Shown: in pieces, positions 1-12,054 of the stretch
Layout of the letters: each line of letters starts with the position of its first letter
How positions within the stretch are numbered: the stretch's first letter is position 1
Assembly (NCBI GenBank): GCA_002197995.1
Contig: NGZR01000004.1
Coordinates: forward strand, 5,332,001 to 5,396,000
Direction: 5' to 3'
Length of the DNA: 64,000 nt
Origin: Gaeumannomyces sp. JS-464
Taxonomy: Eukaryota > Ascomycota > Sordariomycetes > Magnaporthales > Magnaporthaceae
Program-made: the position numbers and the translations under genes
Notes under the pieces: model-generated
Told to the model about the DNA's origin: nothing
Database searches by the model: none
The model's input: the letters and a program-made list of their open reading frames with translations, nothing else

Positions 1-528
1 GTCTCCGACGACCCATCTTTTGCGAGCCCCTTCCAAGGATTGACAGCCAGGACGGGCCCGACTGGTTGGCTGCCAGTTTCCAAGTTCAGAGAGCCCCCTT
101 TTTTTTCCTCCCTCTTTCCCTCTCTCTCCCCTCCCTTTCAGAGTCTGGCGGTGGGGCCACCTTCGATTCATCCTTGCAGCAGCTGCAAGCGGGTGGCGCC
201 CGACCTGACCCGGCACATAACGTCATAATCCTCGACGCACTCCTCTCCTGCAGCCCCGCCGCGACTTGCCGTCTGCGTTGCACAAGAACCGATCCATGGT
301 AACGGGGTACAGGAGTTTGTAATGCAAGCAGCGCGTCGGGGTCCGTACCGCCTTACTGCTTATCACCCCGTTTAATTGGTTTGACTCGCGCGACCAAGCA
401 TTTCTTTCCTTCTTTCTTTTCAGCTGTGTGACGTCATTGCCCAGTAGCGCTGTCGCACCGTTCCGCAGCTTCCATTCTCGGACAGCACGTGCCGAGCTAA
501 ATCGCTCATGCAGTGCTTTTTTTTTGGA

Positions 529-548
529 GGGGGGGGGGGGGGGGGGGG
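529..548. repeat. Poly-G run of 20
   Basis: Twenty consecutive G follow nine T and two further G separated by one A. This is the longest G homopolymer in the window. Its true length is uncertain because homopolymers of this size are poorly read by most platforms. Confidence 0.95.
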
Positions 549-3500
549 CACAAAATCTCCGCCGGGTTGCCCAGCACCTTTTTTTGGCTGCGTTTAGTCT
601 TGCGGACCGCCGGCTGCCAGGGATGCCATTGCCAGGCCAGAGTCCGTTGCCATCGCACAAGCCTTGGTTTGGGGTCTGCCCTTTACTTCATGCTGACAGG
701 AGAATGCCCGTATTGGGAAGAAGCAATCCAGACGTGCCCCTTTCCAGGGCCCAACCTATTTCGGGTGCAATTTAGGGGAGCACAGGATTGGCCAACAGAA
801 TGGGTGGTTCGCGGTCGGGGGATGCATGGCCAGACATCAAAATCAGGGTCTCCAAACCATAACATGACCTGCTATCAATATTTCAAGCAGCCCAGGGCAG
901 GCGGGCTTGGACTGGCTCGCTGGTCAGCCAACAGTTGGTTCCCCAGGTCACACGCCCAGAGTGACCGGGAGTTGGCACACGACCGACGAGCGGTGACTGA
1001 AAGGGTGGAATGCAAGAAGCGGGCCTTTCGAGCGTCGTCCCTCTTCTGGAGAAGTCGCCAGGGCCTCAGCCAGGGTTGCCGAGCGCCAGATCGCGGGCCG
1101 TAGGGTTTAATGCAGCTTGACGGAAAACAGGTAAAGTGCGGGCGGGCTTTGTTTGATCGGGTGGCAATGCAAGTTCCCTGAAAATCAGGGTCCTTTCACC
1201 CACGAGCCGCGTCGCCCAACAACAGCCCGAACAACAGCCGAGCCGACGGGCGACAGAGGCGGGCGAGATGCCGACCCGACCTGTTCAAAAAAAAAGTCTC
1301 AGGGGACGGGGCAGGGACCAGCAAGGGGAAGGAATCTCATGGGGACCTGCTGGCACCCTTTCCTGGGCCTTGGCTTGGCCAAGTTTTGCGGCGCCAGTTC
1401 CCTGCCTCGGCGCACGCTTGTGCAAGAGATATCGGAAGAAGCGCTGCGAAAACCGCAAAACAAGAACGCAGATGCGAGAGAGACAAGACGAGGGCGGGGA
1501 GAGGAGATGCGGGCGACACCCAGAGGGTGCCCCGTTGGGAAGCAAGGCGTCGCCATGCCTGCAAGATTCAGAGGTCTAGAACGCGGAGGACCCCGTCGAT
1601 CTCGACGCATGGCGCTGCATATGCGCAAGCGGTGGAGTGGGAAAGAGGAAGAGCAAGAATGCCACCCGGCGAGCCAGCAGACGACCGATAGAGCAGCCCG
1701 CTGTGCTGTTGATCCGTGGGCTCCCTTTTTTTTTCCTTTTTTTTTTCCCTCGACATTGTTTCTCACACGCGGACCCCCTATATCGACGACAAAGACAGGG
1801 CGATTCGACGGCGCCGTCGCCGTCAGTCGTACCCGGCCCCATGCTGACAAGAGTGGGCGGCCATGTCCGTCGTCAGATTCTTTCGTCATTCCAAAATTCC
1901 CCCCACCCCTGTGGGCCTCCCCTTTCGTCATTGCCATTTCGGACAAGCCCCGTGGCCCGTGTCACCCTTTTTCTTTCTGCCTTGGCGGCCGTTGGCTTTG
2001 CAAGAAACAAGCAGGCGCAAGGACGCTGTCCTAACCGATCCTCTCCGTTTGCATCATGCGTACCTGCGTCCTGCGATTTCGTTGGTCTCGACCCAAGCAT
2101 CCCAGGCCAGTGGAAGCTAAGCTCCTGTTGGGGTCCAAAATGGCGGCGGCCCCGGTGGGTTTTGGAGGCGGCCGTTAGGGGTCTTTGAAAACTTGCTTGA
2201 CCTCACGTCGTCTTTGGCGCTACTGCCGCCGCCGGCACAATGCCAAATGGATGGCTAGCGTTGTCTCGGGCGGTGAACAAGCCTCTGCGCTGGCGGCGGT
2301 TGACAGCCAACGGGGCTTTGGCTAGACCTATCTCAGCCTCCGAGGAGTTTGGCTAAAGACGCACGCTTGACTCTTGGTCCCTATAGGGCGCAGCACCCTG
2401 CACCAGACCTCCGATTCAGTTGAACGGCGTGATGCGCTATCCTAATGCCACGAACTTGCAACCGCTGATTTCCGAGACTGAGAATCAAAAACAAAAATAA
2501 AATGAAAATGTGGCGGTCATGGGTGCACGCGAGGACGGGGATTTATTGGCCCTCCACGAGGCGCGCCGACGGGGCCGGAGCAAACCTTCCTGTGCAACCG
2601 GAACGACCCAAGGGCGGGCAGGGGGGCCAGGAAATAGCCGGAAGCTGTGGCCGCCTCCCCGCCATTGCGCTGCTTGTGCTGGCGAGCCGGAACCGTCTCC
2701 TGTTCGCGCCCGGGAGGCCGACATGTCGTGGTCTGTTACAGTAGCACAAAGACACGCAGAGCAGCCGCATGACGCAAAGGAACACACAGCACAGCGCGGG
2801 CCCAACGGTGAGGAGTCGCCCAGCCGGGCTACGTGTCGGTCGCAATATAATTTCGATGCCGGTGTGGAATTCCCATGCCCAGTGATCAGCAAGCGGGGAG
2901 TGATGGGGTGGAAAAAAAGGCAGCCACCGCGGCAGACTCGTGGCGATGGGCTACTCAAACTCGCCGATGTTGATCTCTGGCTTTGCGCAAATACTACAGA
3001 TCCTGGGTCCTCTTTTTGTTGGGCCCTGCCCGTCCGTCTAAGGGCTTGCCGATCGCTAGTTCTAGGCTTGCGGATCTCGCCTTGGGAGAAAGCTGGGATG
3101 ACGATGGCCACACACCCCGCCCACTTCCACCCAGAAGCCAGTCGCTGTTTTTCTTCTTCTTTCGTTTCCAAGAGCGTAACCATGCATGCTATCCTTTGCC
3201 TTTTGGATCCAACAAGACCATATACCCCTACGCAAAGGACAGGAGACCGCTGTCAGTCGCCTGAACGGAGAGCCCCCCACACCGGGGAGCTCTCCGTCGT
3301 CAATCGGATTTTGGCCTGGTGAACTCCGAGGGGATAGCATCTGAGCCTCGACAGACAGATGGTGGCAGTTTGCGTCATGTTACCAAGGCGCATTTTAGGT
3401 CGTTAGACTGTCGGGTCGACACACGCCCAGCAATCAAGGCAGCCGTGCGTGTGCTCCTCTGGACCTTGGGACGGTCGATGCAGCTGGAGGTCAACCAATA

Positions 3501-3847
3501 TCTAGTCGAGCATCGGGAAATCCCGAGGAACGCGGACGGATGATGGAAACGGGCGCCTGGTGTGAAGAAGTTTTAAACGGTCAGTTGAGTATCCCCTATT
3601 GGTAAACAACCTTTTTAAACGGGCAAAGGCCAATATTGAGAGGCTCTGCTGTACTGCTTCGCATTTGCTTCTATGGAGTAACAACATTTAAATGCGTTCG
3701 AAACAGAAAGACCGAGTAGATGATATCGGGATAGATGAAATAGCGCCTTGAAATACATGCAGCTCTAGGCGTTTATGACAGAGAAAGACACGAATAGCCT
3801 AATAATCTAGAGGGGGGGAAACGAACGCTTGCTTATAACCGGACATG

Positions 3848-3873
3848 AAAAAAAAAAAAAAAAAAAAAAAAAA
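3848..3873. repeat. Poly-A run of 26
   Basis: Twenty-six A on the + strand, which reads as T on the coding strand of the gene ending at 3906. It lies about 33 bp past that gene's inferred stop. It is therefore not a poly(A) tail imprint in the sense direction. Confidence 0.95.
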
Positions 3874-3905
3874 GAGTAACTCGTTACAACATATTTCTCA
3901 AACCC

Positions 3906-6437
3906 TCATACCATCTTCCCAACGGAATCCTTCCCCTTGACCACTTCCTCAGGTCGGCGCCGCAGTGGCTCCATAGCCACCATGCCACGAGCCCCGCCCT
4001 CACCCGCACGCTCCCCATACGCCGTCGCCAAGTCCGCCAGCCGCGCCATAGGTCCCGCCACGGCCGCCAGCGCGCACCCCACGGCCCTCGAGGCCGCCGA
4101 TGCGGAGATGGCGTAGCCGCGCGCGGGCCGCCACCCCTTACCAAGGGCACGGGTGAGGAGTGAGGGAGAAGTGGAAGCAGTGAGCCCCTGCTGCTGCTGC
4201 CTCCCACCCCGTCGTCGACCCGGGGCGCTGGCGTGCTCCCCAGGATGCCCTCGCTGCTATTCTTCCGCCGCTTCGCCATCCTCCGCTTCAGAACCCACAC
4301 CCCGCCGCTGCCGTCGACCCTCAGCCTACGCACGAGCGCCTCCGCGGCCCAGACGAGGAACACGAGTGGGAGGAGGAGCAGATGCGGGACGCAGGCAGCG
4401 GCCGAAGCGCAACGCAGCGGGGATGACGGCACTGCCAGCTTCGAGACCACGTCCACGCCATCGTCTGGGCTATTTATAGTCGTGGCAGCTGCAGCGACAG
4501 CCGCCGCCGCAGCCACCCCCTCGGCAGCCCTGCGCGCCTCGAGGAGCTCGGCCCGCACGGCAGACACCTCGGCACGCACGGCGGCCAGCTCGGACCGCGC
4601 CGCATCCAGGTCCTCGACGCACGCGGCCCGGGCGCCGCGGAGCGCCTCGGCGCACTCGCGCAACCGGCTCGCCAGCGTCGCCGCTTCTGCTGTCGCTTCT
4701 GTTTCTTCGACTGGCGGTGTCGGGGGTGCGGCAGTCGCGGCGTCCGCAGCAGCTGCTGCTGATGGCGATGATGAAAACGACATGCACACGCCCGATGCGG
4801 GCGGGGACTCCTGCTGCTGCTGCTGCTGCTGCTGTGGAGGAGGGAAAGGAGGGTGCTGCAAATGCCGGACAGACACAGAGTCACCGGGCCCTATGCTCGC
4901 GGCCTTGGCGAGGCCGGTAGCGCTGCTGCCGTTTCCAAGCTCGGCGCGCCGGATGTTGGACAGCGAGACCCGCCTGAGATGGAGGTGATCAGAGCGGGTC
5001 CTCGACCGCTGGCGGCCCCGCGCGCCGGCGCCCTGGCTTGGAGGCGGCTGCGGCAAGGTCCTGCCCTTTTGTTTTTGCTGCTGCTGCTGCTGCTTCTGCC
5101 GCCTCTGGTGCCGCGCCGCGACCTCTGCAGCCGCGACCGAGGCCCGTGGCGGCATGGACATGATGGCGCAGTCCATGTTACTGTCGTCGGCGTGGGCCAC
5201 GCTGCTGTCGCCGGTGCTGCTGATGACACTGCTACAGTTGCTGCTCACGCCGCCGGCCTCGGTCATGATCGTCGTGGCCGTGGGCAACGGCGGCGGGACA
5301 GCGATGTCGGTGAAGGACGCTGGGACTGTGACGTAGGCTGCTGTTGCTGTGGTCGGCGATGTCGATGTCGACGCGACCTCGAAGACGGTCCCGGCGGGGC
5401 GTGTCCGGGACGTCTTCCTCATCATCATCCCCCTCGTCGTCTGCAGCGTTGATGGTGGAGGCGGAGACCACGGACAGCTGGTCCGAGGAGGCGCTGCTGG
5501 TTTGTATGGTCGTGCTTGTGGGGAGAGGCGGGGAGATGATCGAAGGGCGAGCCGGCATAAACGACACGGAGGTGGAAGACGAGACGGTCGAGCTGATAGT
5601 GGCGCCGAACGATAGGGGGATAGGATGGTAGACGGGCAAATTCGGGAACGCCGGTATGCCGGTCGAGGTAGGCATCCTCCCATCCGAGAAGGTGGCGCTG
5701 TCTGGCGGCGAGGGCGGCGCGGGGTGGTGGGCGCTGTTGTGTGCCGTCGACAGCGTCAGCGCTGCCGTAGCGACGGCGGTGGGCGTGCGGGCTGACGACG
5801 CGGACGCCGGTGACGACGACGGCGCAGGTGGGCCGTTGCCGCCTCCTCGGCGCTGTGAGATGGTGGATACCGAGATGGACTGCAGTCGCGTGCGCGCCGA
5901 GACGACCCGTCGGGGCACGGAGCGCGGGGACAAGGCCGCGTCCTCGTCCCATGCCTGCTGCTCCTCCGCCTTCGATGCTGCTGTTGCTGGCGAGGTGATC
6001 TGACCGCTGGTGGAGGAGGCCGAAGACTCGACCTTGAAGGGGTCCCTCGTGAAGGGGTCGCTCGGCGTGGGCTCGCACAGCCGCCACGCCTCGTTGCACA
6101 TCAACTCAGTCCACTCGTATATGACGCTGGCCTCCTGCCTCCCGCGGTGGGGCTCCGGCGTGGCGTCGACGCAGAGGCAGGCCCGGGCGAGGTGTAGCAG
6201 CAGGTTGTGGTCGACCTGGTCCGGCAGCTCGTGCGACATCTCAGCAAGCAGCCGGCGGATCGTGTTGTGCTCGCAGGGCCGGATCGGGCGCTGGCAGCGC
6301 TGTGTTCCATCGCCCTCCACGGCGCTGCCGTCCGGTGCGACTTTGGGCACACGGGCGGCACAGCGCCAGACGCTTCGAGACTGGTCATCCTCGGGACGGA
6401 GACCGAGGACTTCCTCCGGGTTCCATATCGAGGCCAT
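3906..6437 (-). CDS. Unknown coiled-coil protein with a Cys/His N-terminal motif and one TM segment
   Basis: Starts at an ATG at 6437. Residues 20-100 hold C26, C48 (in TQRCQRPI), C55, C87, C89 and H97 in a pattern I associate with a conserved fungal domain of unknown function. A long Ser/Thr/Pro-rich region follows, then Gln tracts from CAG-type repeats, an Ala/Glu/Arg coiled coil (about 4510-4680) and one hydrophobic segment (near 4330). Two reading-frame changes are needed. One is near 5390, where TPRRD in the first frame meets TVFEVAST in the second. The other is near 4150-4210, after which a natural C-terminus ends VKGKDSVGKMV at a stop at 3906. Without the second change the tail is Trp/Arg-rich and runs on to 3884. 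Roughly 840 residues. Function unknown; a single gene is more likely than two because the frames join at plausible points. Confidence 0.6.
4811..4834. repeat. (CTG)8 trinucleotide repeat
   Basis: Eight perfect CTG units on the + strand, coding a Gln tract on the minus-strand gene. A second shorter tract lies near 5077-5094. Both sit in the low-complexity middle of that protein and are expected to vary in length. Confidence 0.9.
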
Positions 6438-8423
6438 GGTGCTGGGTTGCCTACCCAGGCTTTTGGGGGAGTGTCCGTGGACTGGAGGGGAAAAGTGGCT
6501 ATCTATCTATCCGGGAGCAGATAGATATAATGTGGTGTAAGTCGGGCTGGGTTTCGATGAGAATGTAAATAAGGATCGTCAGAAAAGAGGAGATAGCAAA
6601 GCAATAATCGAGGAAACTCTTCTTCTGAGATGGGAAGGGTATGCTGTATATGACGTGAAACACAGAGGAAGGGGCTTTGGATGCCAGCGCGCGACGCGGT
6701 GGTTTAGGACAGCCTTGAATATCGAGTACACGGCTCCTCATCTGCAGTCAAGATCCGATGACGGCCAACCAGATGCGATTCAGGCGGCTTCGCCTGGCGA
6801 CAAGCCCGTGTACAAAATGGACTTGTCCCATGTGAGCGCCCATCGATATAACTGCACCCGGCGACGACGGGGAAGGTACCTGTTCGGCATGTCAGGTGGC
6901 CCCAAGTGCGAAACACGCCCACGGCCAGTACCAGCCCGCGTGCTGCGGACAGAGGGCGAAGCAGGCCAAACGAACGGGACCAGAGGCGACCGACTGCGCG
7001 TGGTTGGCACGCCAGAGACGGATCCCTGTTTGGCGCCCGTCAAAGGTCGTGGGTTGCGTGGCTGTGGTTGGGTGGGTGCCAAATGGTCATCCTGGGCGGC
7101 TGTCGAGAAAATCAGGATAAGTACGGCCTCTGGTTGGTCAAGACGGAATTACAGCGGCGGGATTGCCCAAACGGCGAAGGAACGCAGCACCACGGCGTCG
7201 CATCATGCCAGCAAGCAGCCAGCATCGACGGCAAATCGTCCGAGGGATTTGCTTTATGCGGTGGCTGCATGAGGCTTGCCCACCCAGAGCACCGATCCAT
7301 CGGCGGGGAGGTCCAACATGTTTGTTCCTGGCGGCTGGACAGCACGGAGGAGGAGCGAAGTGTAGAGAGGTCCAAGCTTTGTGGTGTTTGGGATCTGCAG
7401 ACGGGATGCTACCTCAAACATGGCCTCACCTGTGGGGTCGGCGCTTAGAAAAGCAGTCATCATTGGGCATTTGGTGCGGCCCGAGGTCGCGCTTGCGGTC
7501 GCTTGGGGCGCCTGGCCGAGTGAGGAAGCGTGCAAAAGCGCCGAGGTGTGGACGACTTTCTACGACGCAAACCGAACTGGACCTTGTTCTAGAAGCAGAA
7601 CCGAGGAAGGGACGAAGGATCTCTCTAGTTGGCAAACATTTTAGTCCCGGCTTGTGCATAACTGGCGTTTATATAAGGTCACCAAAACCAAGCAGCTACA
7701 TTCGCTCACCAGATCGGCATGCGGAGAACGGGACCTTCAGGAATCAAGTCAGGAATCAGATTACCTACCTAGGTATCTAGGTGACAACCCGCATTTCGGC
7801 ATCGGACCCGTCTACGCACAAGACCGTGCCGCATCTTTTAACTTTGTGAGGTACCGGATCCCCTCGTGTCACGGCGGACCTGCAGTAGCGATGGAGGGAT
7901 GAGCCATTGAGCGTGCTCACAGGTCGCATGATGCGAGGTATGCTTGGTCCGGAGCATGAAGTCGATTCTTCCCAGCGAGCGACTGCAACCCGACCAAATT
8001 CTTCGCTGAGACACATACACATGATAATGGCGACCTTTACGGCGGGATAAATGAATGAAGGGGGAAAGCAAGATCACCAAATCCAATTCTGCGGATCCAA
8101 GAGTTAAAACCACGTGTGTTGTCGCTTGAACAATAGCAGCCGCTGTCTAGTCCCCGCTACACGTCGTCTATTACTAACGCCATCACTCCCAACGTCTAAA
8201 AGGTATCGGAAGTGATTGAAAATTGTACACGTGCGCGGGGTAAACGCGTGGGGGGCATCGCTTTCAGCGCCCATATTCTCCCTAGCCGTGTAGGCCAGGA
8301 ATCCTTGTCGCGTTGGACCGCGATGCAGCCATCAGTCTCTCTGGTAGAAGAGAAAGCGGCGGGGACCCAACAAGGAGGCGGGCGAGGGGATGCTGAAGAG
8401 TACACAGCCGGAACACCGACTCT
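6438..8423. other. Intergenic region, no gene seen
   Basis: About 2 kb between the 5' end of the unknown coiled-coil gene and the 3' end of RPT6. Open frames here lack motifs or ATG starts. A TACCTAGGTA-type palindromic tract lies at 7762-7782. Promoter elements for the left gene should be near 6440-7000, but I can name none. Confidence 0.6.
7762..7782. repeat. CCTAGG/ACCTACC palindromic tract
   Basis: Overlapping TACCTACC, CCTAGG and TATCTAGG units. It is one of about eleven similar short tracts scattered through the intergenic DNA of this window (see also 10911, 17136, 17824, 32489, 32987, 43619, 45280, 48065, 57107 and 62438). Confidence 0.8.
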
Positions 8424-9799
8424 CTACTTCCAGAGCTTGCCGAGCGACACTGTTGGCGGAAAGAGGGGTTGTTAGTAAGGATTTCATAACATTGTAGACA
8501 AAGTACCGAGAGACGCAAGGTAGCGGGGGCGGCGGCCATGTCGCCATAGACTTACCCTCCTTGTCATCGTGCTTGTTGAGGATCTTGGCCGTGGCGAGCT
8601 CAAAGTCCTCCTGCGTAACGTGCACCCTCCGCTCGCGGAGCGCGTACATGCCGGCCTCGGTGCACACACCCTTGAGCTCGGCGCCAGAGCAGCCGTTCAT
8701 CTTCTCGGCGATCTTTGTCAAGTTAATGCCCCTGGTCAGGTTCATCTTGCGGCTGTGGATGCGCAGAATGTCGGCACGCGCCTCGACGCTCGGCGGCGGG
8801 AACTCGATCTTGCGGTCGATACGGCCGGGCCGTAGCAGGGCCGGGTCCAGGATGTCGAGGCGGTTGGTGGCCATGATGATTTTGATGTTCTTGGTGGGCT
8901 CGAAGCCGTCGAGCTGGTTGAGGAGCTCCAGCATGGTGCGCTGCACCTCGGAATCACCCCCGCTGCTGCCCTCGACACGGCTGGACCCGATCGAGTCGAT
9001 TTCGTCCATGAAGATGATGGATGGTGCGTGCTCGCGCGCCATGACGAACAGTTCGCGCACCATGCGACTTCCCTCGCCAATGTACTTTTGCACCAGTTCG
9101 CTGCCCGAAACACGGATAAACTTGCAGTCGGTGTGGTGGGCGACGGCACGGGCGAGCAGCGTCTTTCCGGTACCGGGAGGCCCGTACAGCAGTACACCCT
9201 TGGGCTGTGCGATTCCCAAGGACTCAAACAGCTCTGGGTGCTTGAGGCCGAGCTCGATCACCTCCTTGATCTCCTTGATCTGCTGGTCCAGGCCACCGAT
9301 CATGTCGTATGTGCTGTCGGGCACCTTCTCGACCATCATGAGAGACACGAGCGGGTCGACCGATGATGGAAGCATCTTCTCGAGCTTGTAGCTATCAGAC
9401 AGGAGCGTAACCCGCTTTCCAACCGTGAGCTTGGTGATGTCGACACTGTCGGCGATGTCGACGACTGCGGTGGAGGGCGGCAGGCGAGGATTAGCATACC
9501 CAGTCCGGCTGGCGGGGCCATGTGGTTGTGGTTTATGCGCGGGCCATGGCGCTTGTCTACATACCGTATTTTCCCTCGGGATGCACCTTGACCAGGACCT
9601 TTTTTGTGCTCATCACCTTGACGACCTCGCCGACGTAGGATCCTGGCTGCTGGAGCAGACCCAGCTCCTCGCGCAGCAGCCGTACCCTCGAGTTGTAGTC
9701 GTTCCTCTGTGCTTCAAGTCGCCGGAGAACAGCCTGGCCCTTCAGGATCTCCAGCTTCATTGCCTCGATCTTGTTGTGGTAGTAGTTGTCGAGCGCCAT
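8424..9799 (-). CDS. RPT6: 26S proteasome regulatory ATPase subunit RPT6
   Basis: AAA+ ATPase of the 19S base ring, which unfolds and threads ubiquitinated proteins into the 20S core in cytosol and nucleus. Three exons: 9799-9565, 9464-8556 and 8449-8424, with introns GTATGT..CAG (branch TGCTAAT) and GTAAGT..CAG. They give 389 residues, the usual fungal length. An N-terminal coiled coil leads into the OB domain. Walker A GPPGTGKT is near residue 173, Walker B IIFMDEID near 230, and the arginine-finger region [12 protein letters not shown] follows. The C-terminus ends GKLWK, like the KLFK tail of yeast Rpt6, and lacks the HbYX motif as Rpt6 does. ATG 9799 is chosen because the frame stays open upstream to about 10045 but contains no other ATG. 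No frameshift, in contrast to many neighbours. Confidence 0.97.
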
Positions 9800-12054
9800 G
9801 TTGGGCGATTGTGGCTGCTCCGAGAGCAGGGGGGACGGCGAGGTTGGAGATGGGGTGTCGCTGTCGCGGACGGCCGGGTGCTGGAAACTGTCGTGCTCTG
9901 GGCTATCTCCGTCAGCCCAGGATGTGGCGCTCAGTCGCTCGGCCGTCGGATGGCAGGTGGTGTCGCCGCGTCGAGGGTGGGTTGGTGTCTGCTGTTTGGA
10001 TTCTGGAGCTGGAGCTGGTGCCCGCAATGAATCCTCATGCTGCACAGCTCAAGCCCCAAGGCAAAAGCGGCCCACGCGTCGCAGCTCCAAAATGGGTCCG
10101 ACCGCCACGGTTATCACGTGACGCTGCTGACATAGACGTTCCCTCGTAATCGACTGCCTCAAATGTCATTGGACTGGTAGCCTGACCTAACACCAACGTT
10201 GCCTGCATCACCGATTCTTTACCGCGTGTCCACACTGCACGAAATTGAGTTATGCGGCCCTTGAATAACGGGCATGGATCCGGGGATCCTCAATCTTGGT
10301 AAAGAATGCCGGACATGACGGAAATCGGTCGACTGCTTCCCAGGAAATAAATCGCAAACAGCCCTGTAGGCCATTAGGAATTAGCTAGCCCTTCCGGTCA
10401 CACTCGATCGATCTGCACTATGCGCGTGCCAGAAAACCCCCACGACGTCAGCCGACGAGAATGGAACTTGAACCAGCTTGATTAGCACCACCACCGCCCG
10501 CCGCCGATTGGTTCGGCATCGACTGACTGGCAGCCTGCATCGGGATGCACCCAGCCAAACCCCGCCGCCGGGCCTGCACGACGGCCACATAGCGTCAAGT
10601 CTACCCCAGGGCGCACGGGCGAGGACGGCGCGGGTTCAAAATAGTGCATGGTTCGTTTCTGTTTTGCCGGAAACATAGCATATGCCTGCAGATATGACAA
10701 CGGCGGCGTTTCCAGTGCAGCTAGCCTGCTGCTTACACCACGCCGGATCGACCGGCGATCCTGCAATTGTGTGGAGGGGCGGGGTTGTCTCGGGCGCCGC
10801 TCAGGTGGCCATCGAGCCATCCAACTGTTGGTTTTGAGCGCCCGAGATGCCCGGGATGCAACCATGATTGTGCGTCCTGTGTAGCATGTGGGGGAATATG
10901 TTTGGCAGGATAGGTATCTAGGTAGGTGTCATTGATGCTGAGCCGTAAGCTCAGTCTTACCAGCAAACGCTTGGCTAGGATTATGCTGTTGCGAGTGACA
11001 GGCTCGTGTGGTAGCATATCTTCTGTTGCATGCTGCTGTGCCAATCGATCGAAGCCATCAATTGTGCTCCAGCTGCTTCCGTGGCGCTGCGAGCCGTTCC
11101 TCTCTCCACCGGTCCTCTTGGGCGCGCCAATCTCCCGTGCGCGGTGTCGTCATCCACATTAATCAGAGCACGACGGAGTTCTCCCCACTATGCCGGGGTG
11201 GGCCCCAGCCCCGTGCACAGGGCGATAGGGTGCCCCCTGCCGCTGGAGACCGCTGGGATTGGGCACTGTTTCTCAGCAGAGGGGATGGAGGATGCAGCTT
11301 GGCCCGCAGCTGTGCCGTCGCACTGAAGGTGCGAGGCCAGGGCTGGTGGGGATTCTACGTTACTGGGGCGGCGCGGCGCGCCATCGTCGATGGAAGGAGC
11401 TCGATAAGCACGGGGCAATGGGCAGCAGCCCACCTCAAAAGTTTCTAGCTTTTTCTCAGCTGTCTGTCGTCCCAGCCCGAAAACATCCCGTCAACGTCGG
11501 CCAAGTTGCCAGACCGTCTGTTGTGGTCTTTTCCCTCCCGTCTTTACCTTTTCTTCTCCATCTCGTCTTTTCCTTTTGGCTTTCGGTACGGCGCAATAAC
11601 CTTGCCGAGCACGCAAAGGCATCCCTTTCCAGTTTCCTTTTGGCCGCCTCAGTGCATTATTCGTTCATTCCTTAGGGTCGTTTGTTTACTTGTTGTATTC
11701 TATTGTTTTTTTTTTGATTCCCTCCCGCGCAAAAAAGATTGCGCCGTTTCGGCTCACTTGGCGTCGTTTCCCAGTGCCAGTGCTGGAGCCGGGACATTAC
11801 TCGCTCGCGACGCAAGCTCGGGTTTGTTTGTTGGCTCGCTGTCATATTTCTTTTGATTTTTTCTGTTGTTTCGACGACTGGCAGATACGCACTGGTTTGT
11901 CTCAAACCTACTCGACAGCGAAAAGCCTCCCACGGTCCAGGCCGAGTCGTCGGCTCTGCTGGCAAATCAAGCGGCACCACCCTTTAACCGGCGTACGACT
12001 ACCCCGTCTCAGATTGCGAACGGGCTCTAGGCCCGTCGCGCCCATCCCGCCAAC
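9800..12054. other. Divergent promoter region between RPT6 and the Vnx1-type gene
   Basis: About 2.25 kb with no supported gene. It contains a perfect TCACGTGA palindrome at 10114-10121, about 315 bp upstream of the RPT6 start, a CTAGG-type tract at 10911-10929, and a pyrimidine-rich stretch (11500-11870) before the antiporter gene that resembles a fungal core promoter and 5' UTR. Confidence 0.6.
10114..10121. promoter_or_regulatory. TCACGTGA palindrome upstream of RPT6
   Basis: An 8-bp perfect palindrome containing the CACGTG core bound by fungal bHLH factors (and some bZIPs). Its position upstream of RPT6 makes a regulatory role plausible. An 8-mer can occur by chance, and no second copy was seen nearby. 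Confidence 0.35.

Larger units (their letters stand above)
1..3905. other. Gene-poor stretch, no recognisable gene
   Basis: No frame here combines an ATG start, protein-like composition and a recognisable motif. The longest open frames are Arg/Pro-rich, typical of chance frames in GC-rich DNA, and several lack any ATG. The stretch holds C/T-rich tracts (around 100-140, 400-420 and 1730-1750), a 20-base G run at 529-548 and a 26-base A run at 3848-3873. It could be promoter or UTR sequence for a gene beyond the left edge, or the 3' flank of the gene at 3906-6437. Confidence 0.6.

Noticed and set aside
1153..2034. Open plus-strand frame of 293 codons in the left gene-poor region
   Set aside because: Arg/Pro-rich composition, no motif and no proper ATG at its start; overlapping frames of similar quality exist on both strands.
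4233..4988. Plus-strand Ser/Ala-rich open frame of 251 codons
   Set aside because: Mirror of the low-complexity minus-strand gene at 3906-6437; composition comes from CTG/CAG repeats.
9800..10045. In-frame upstream extension of RPT6 by about 80 codons
   Set aside because: The frame stays open but contains no ATG (the upstream end is a GTG), and the family N-terminus starts exactly at the ATG at 9799.
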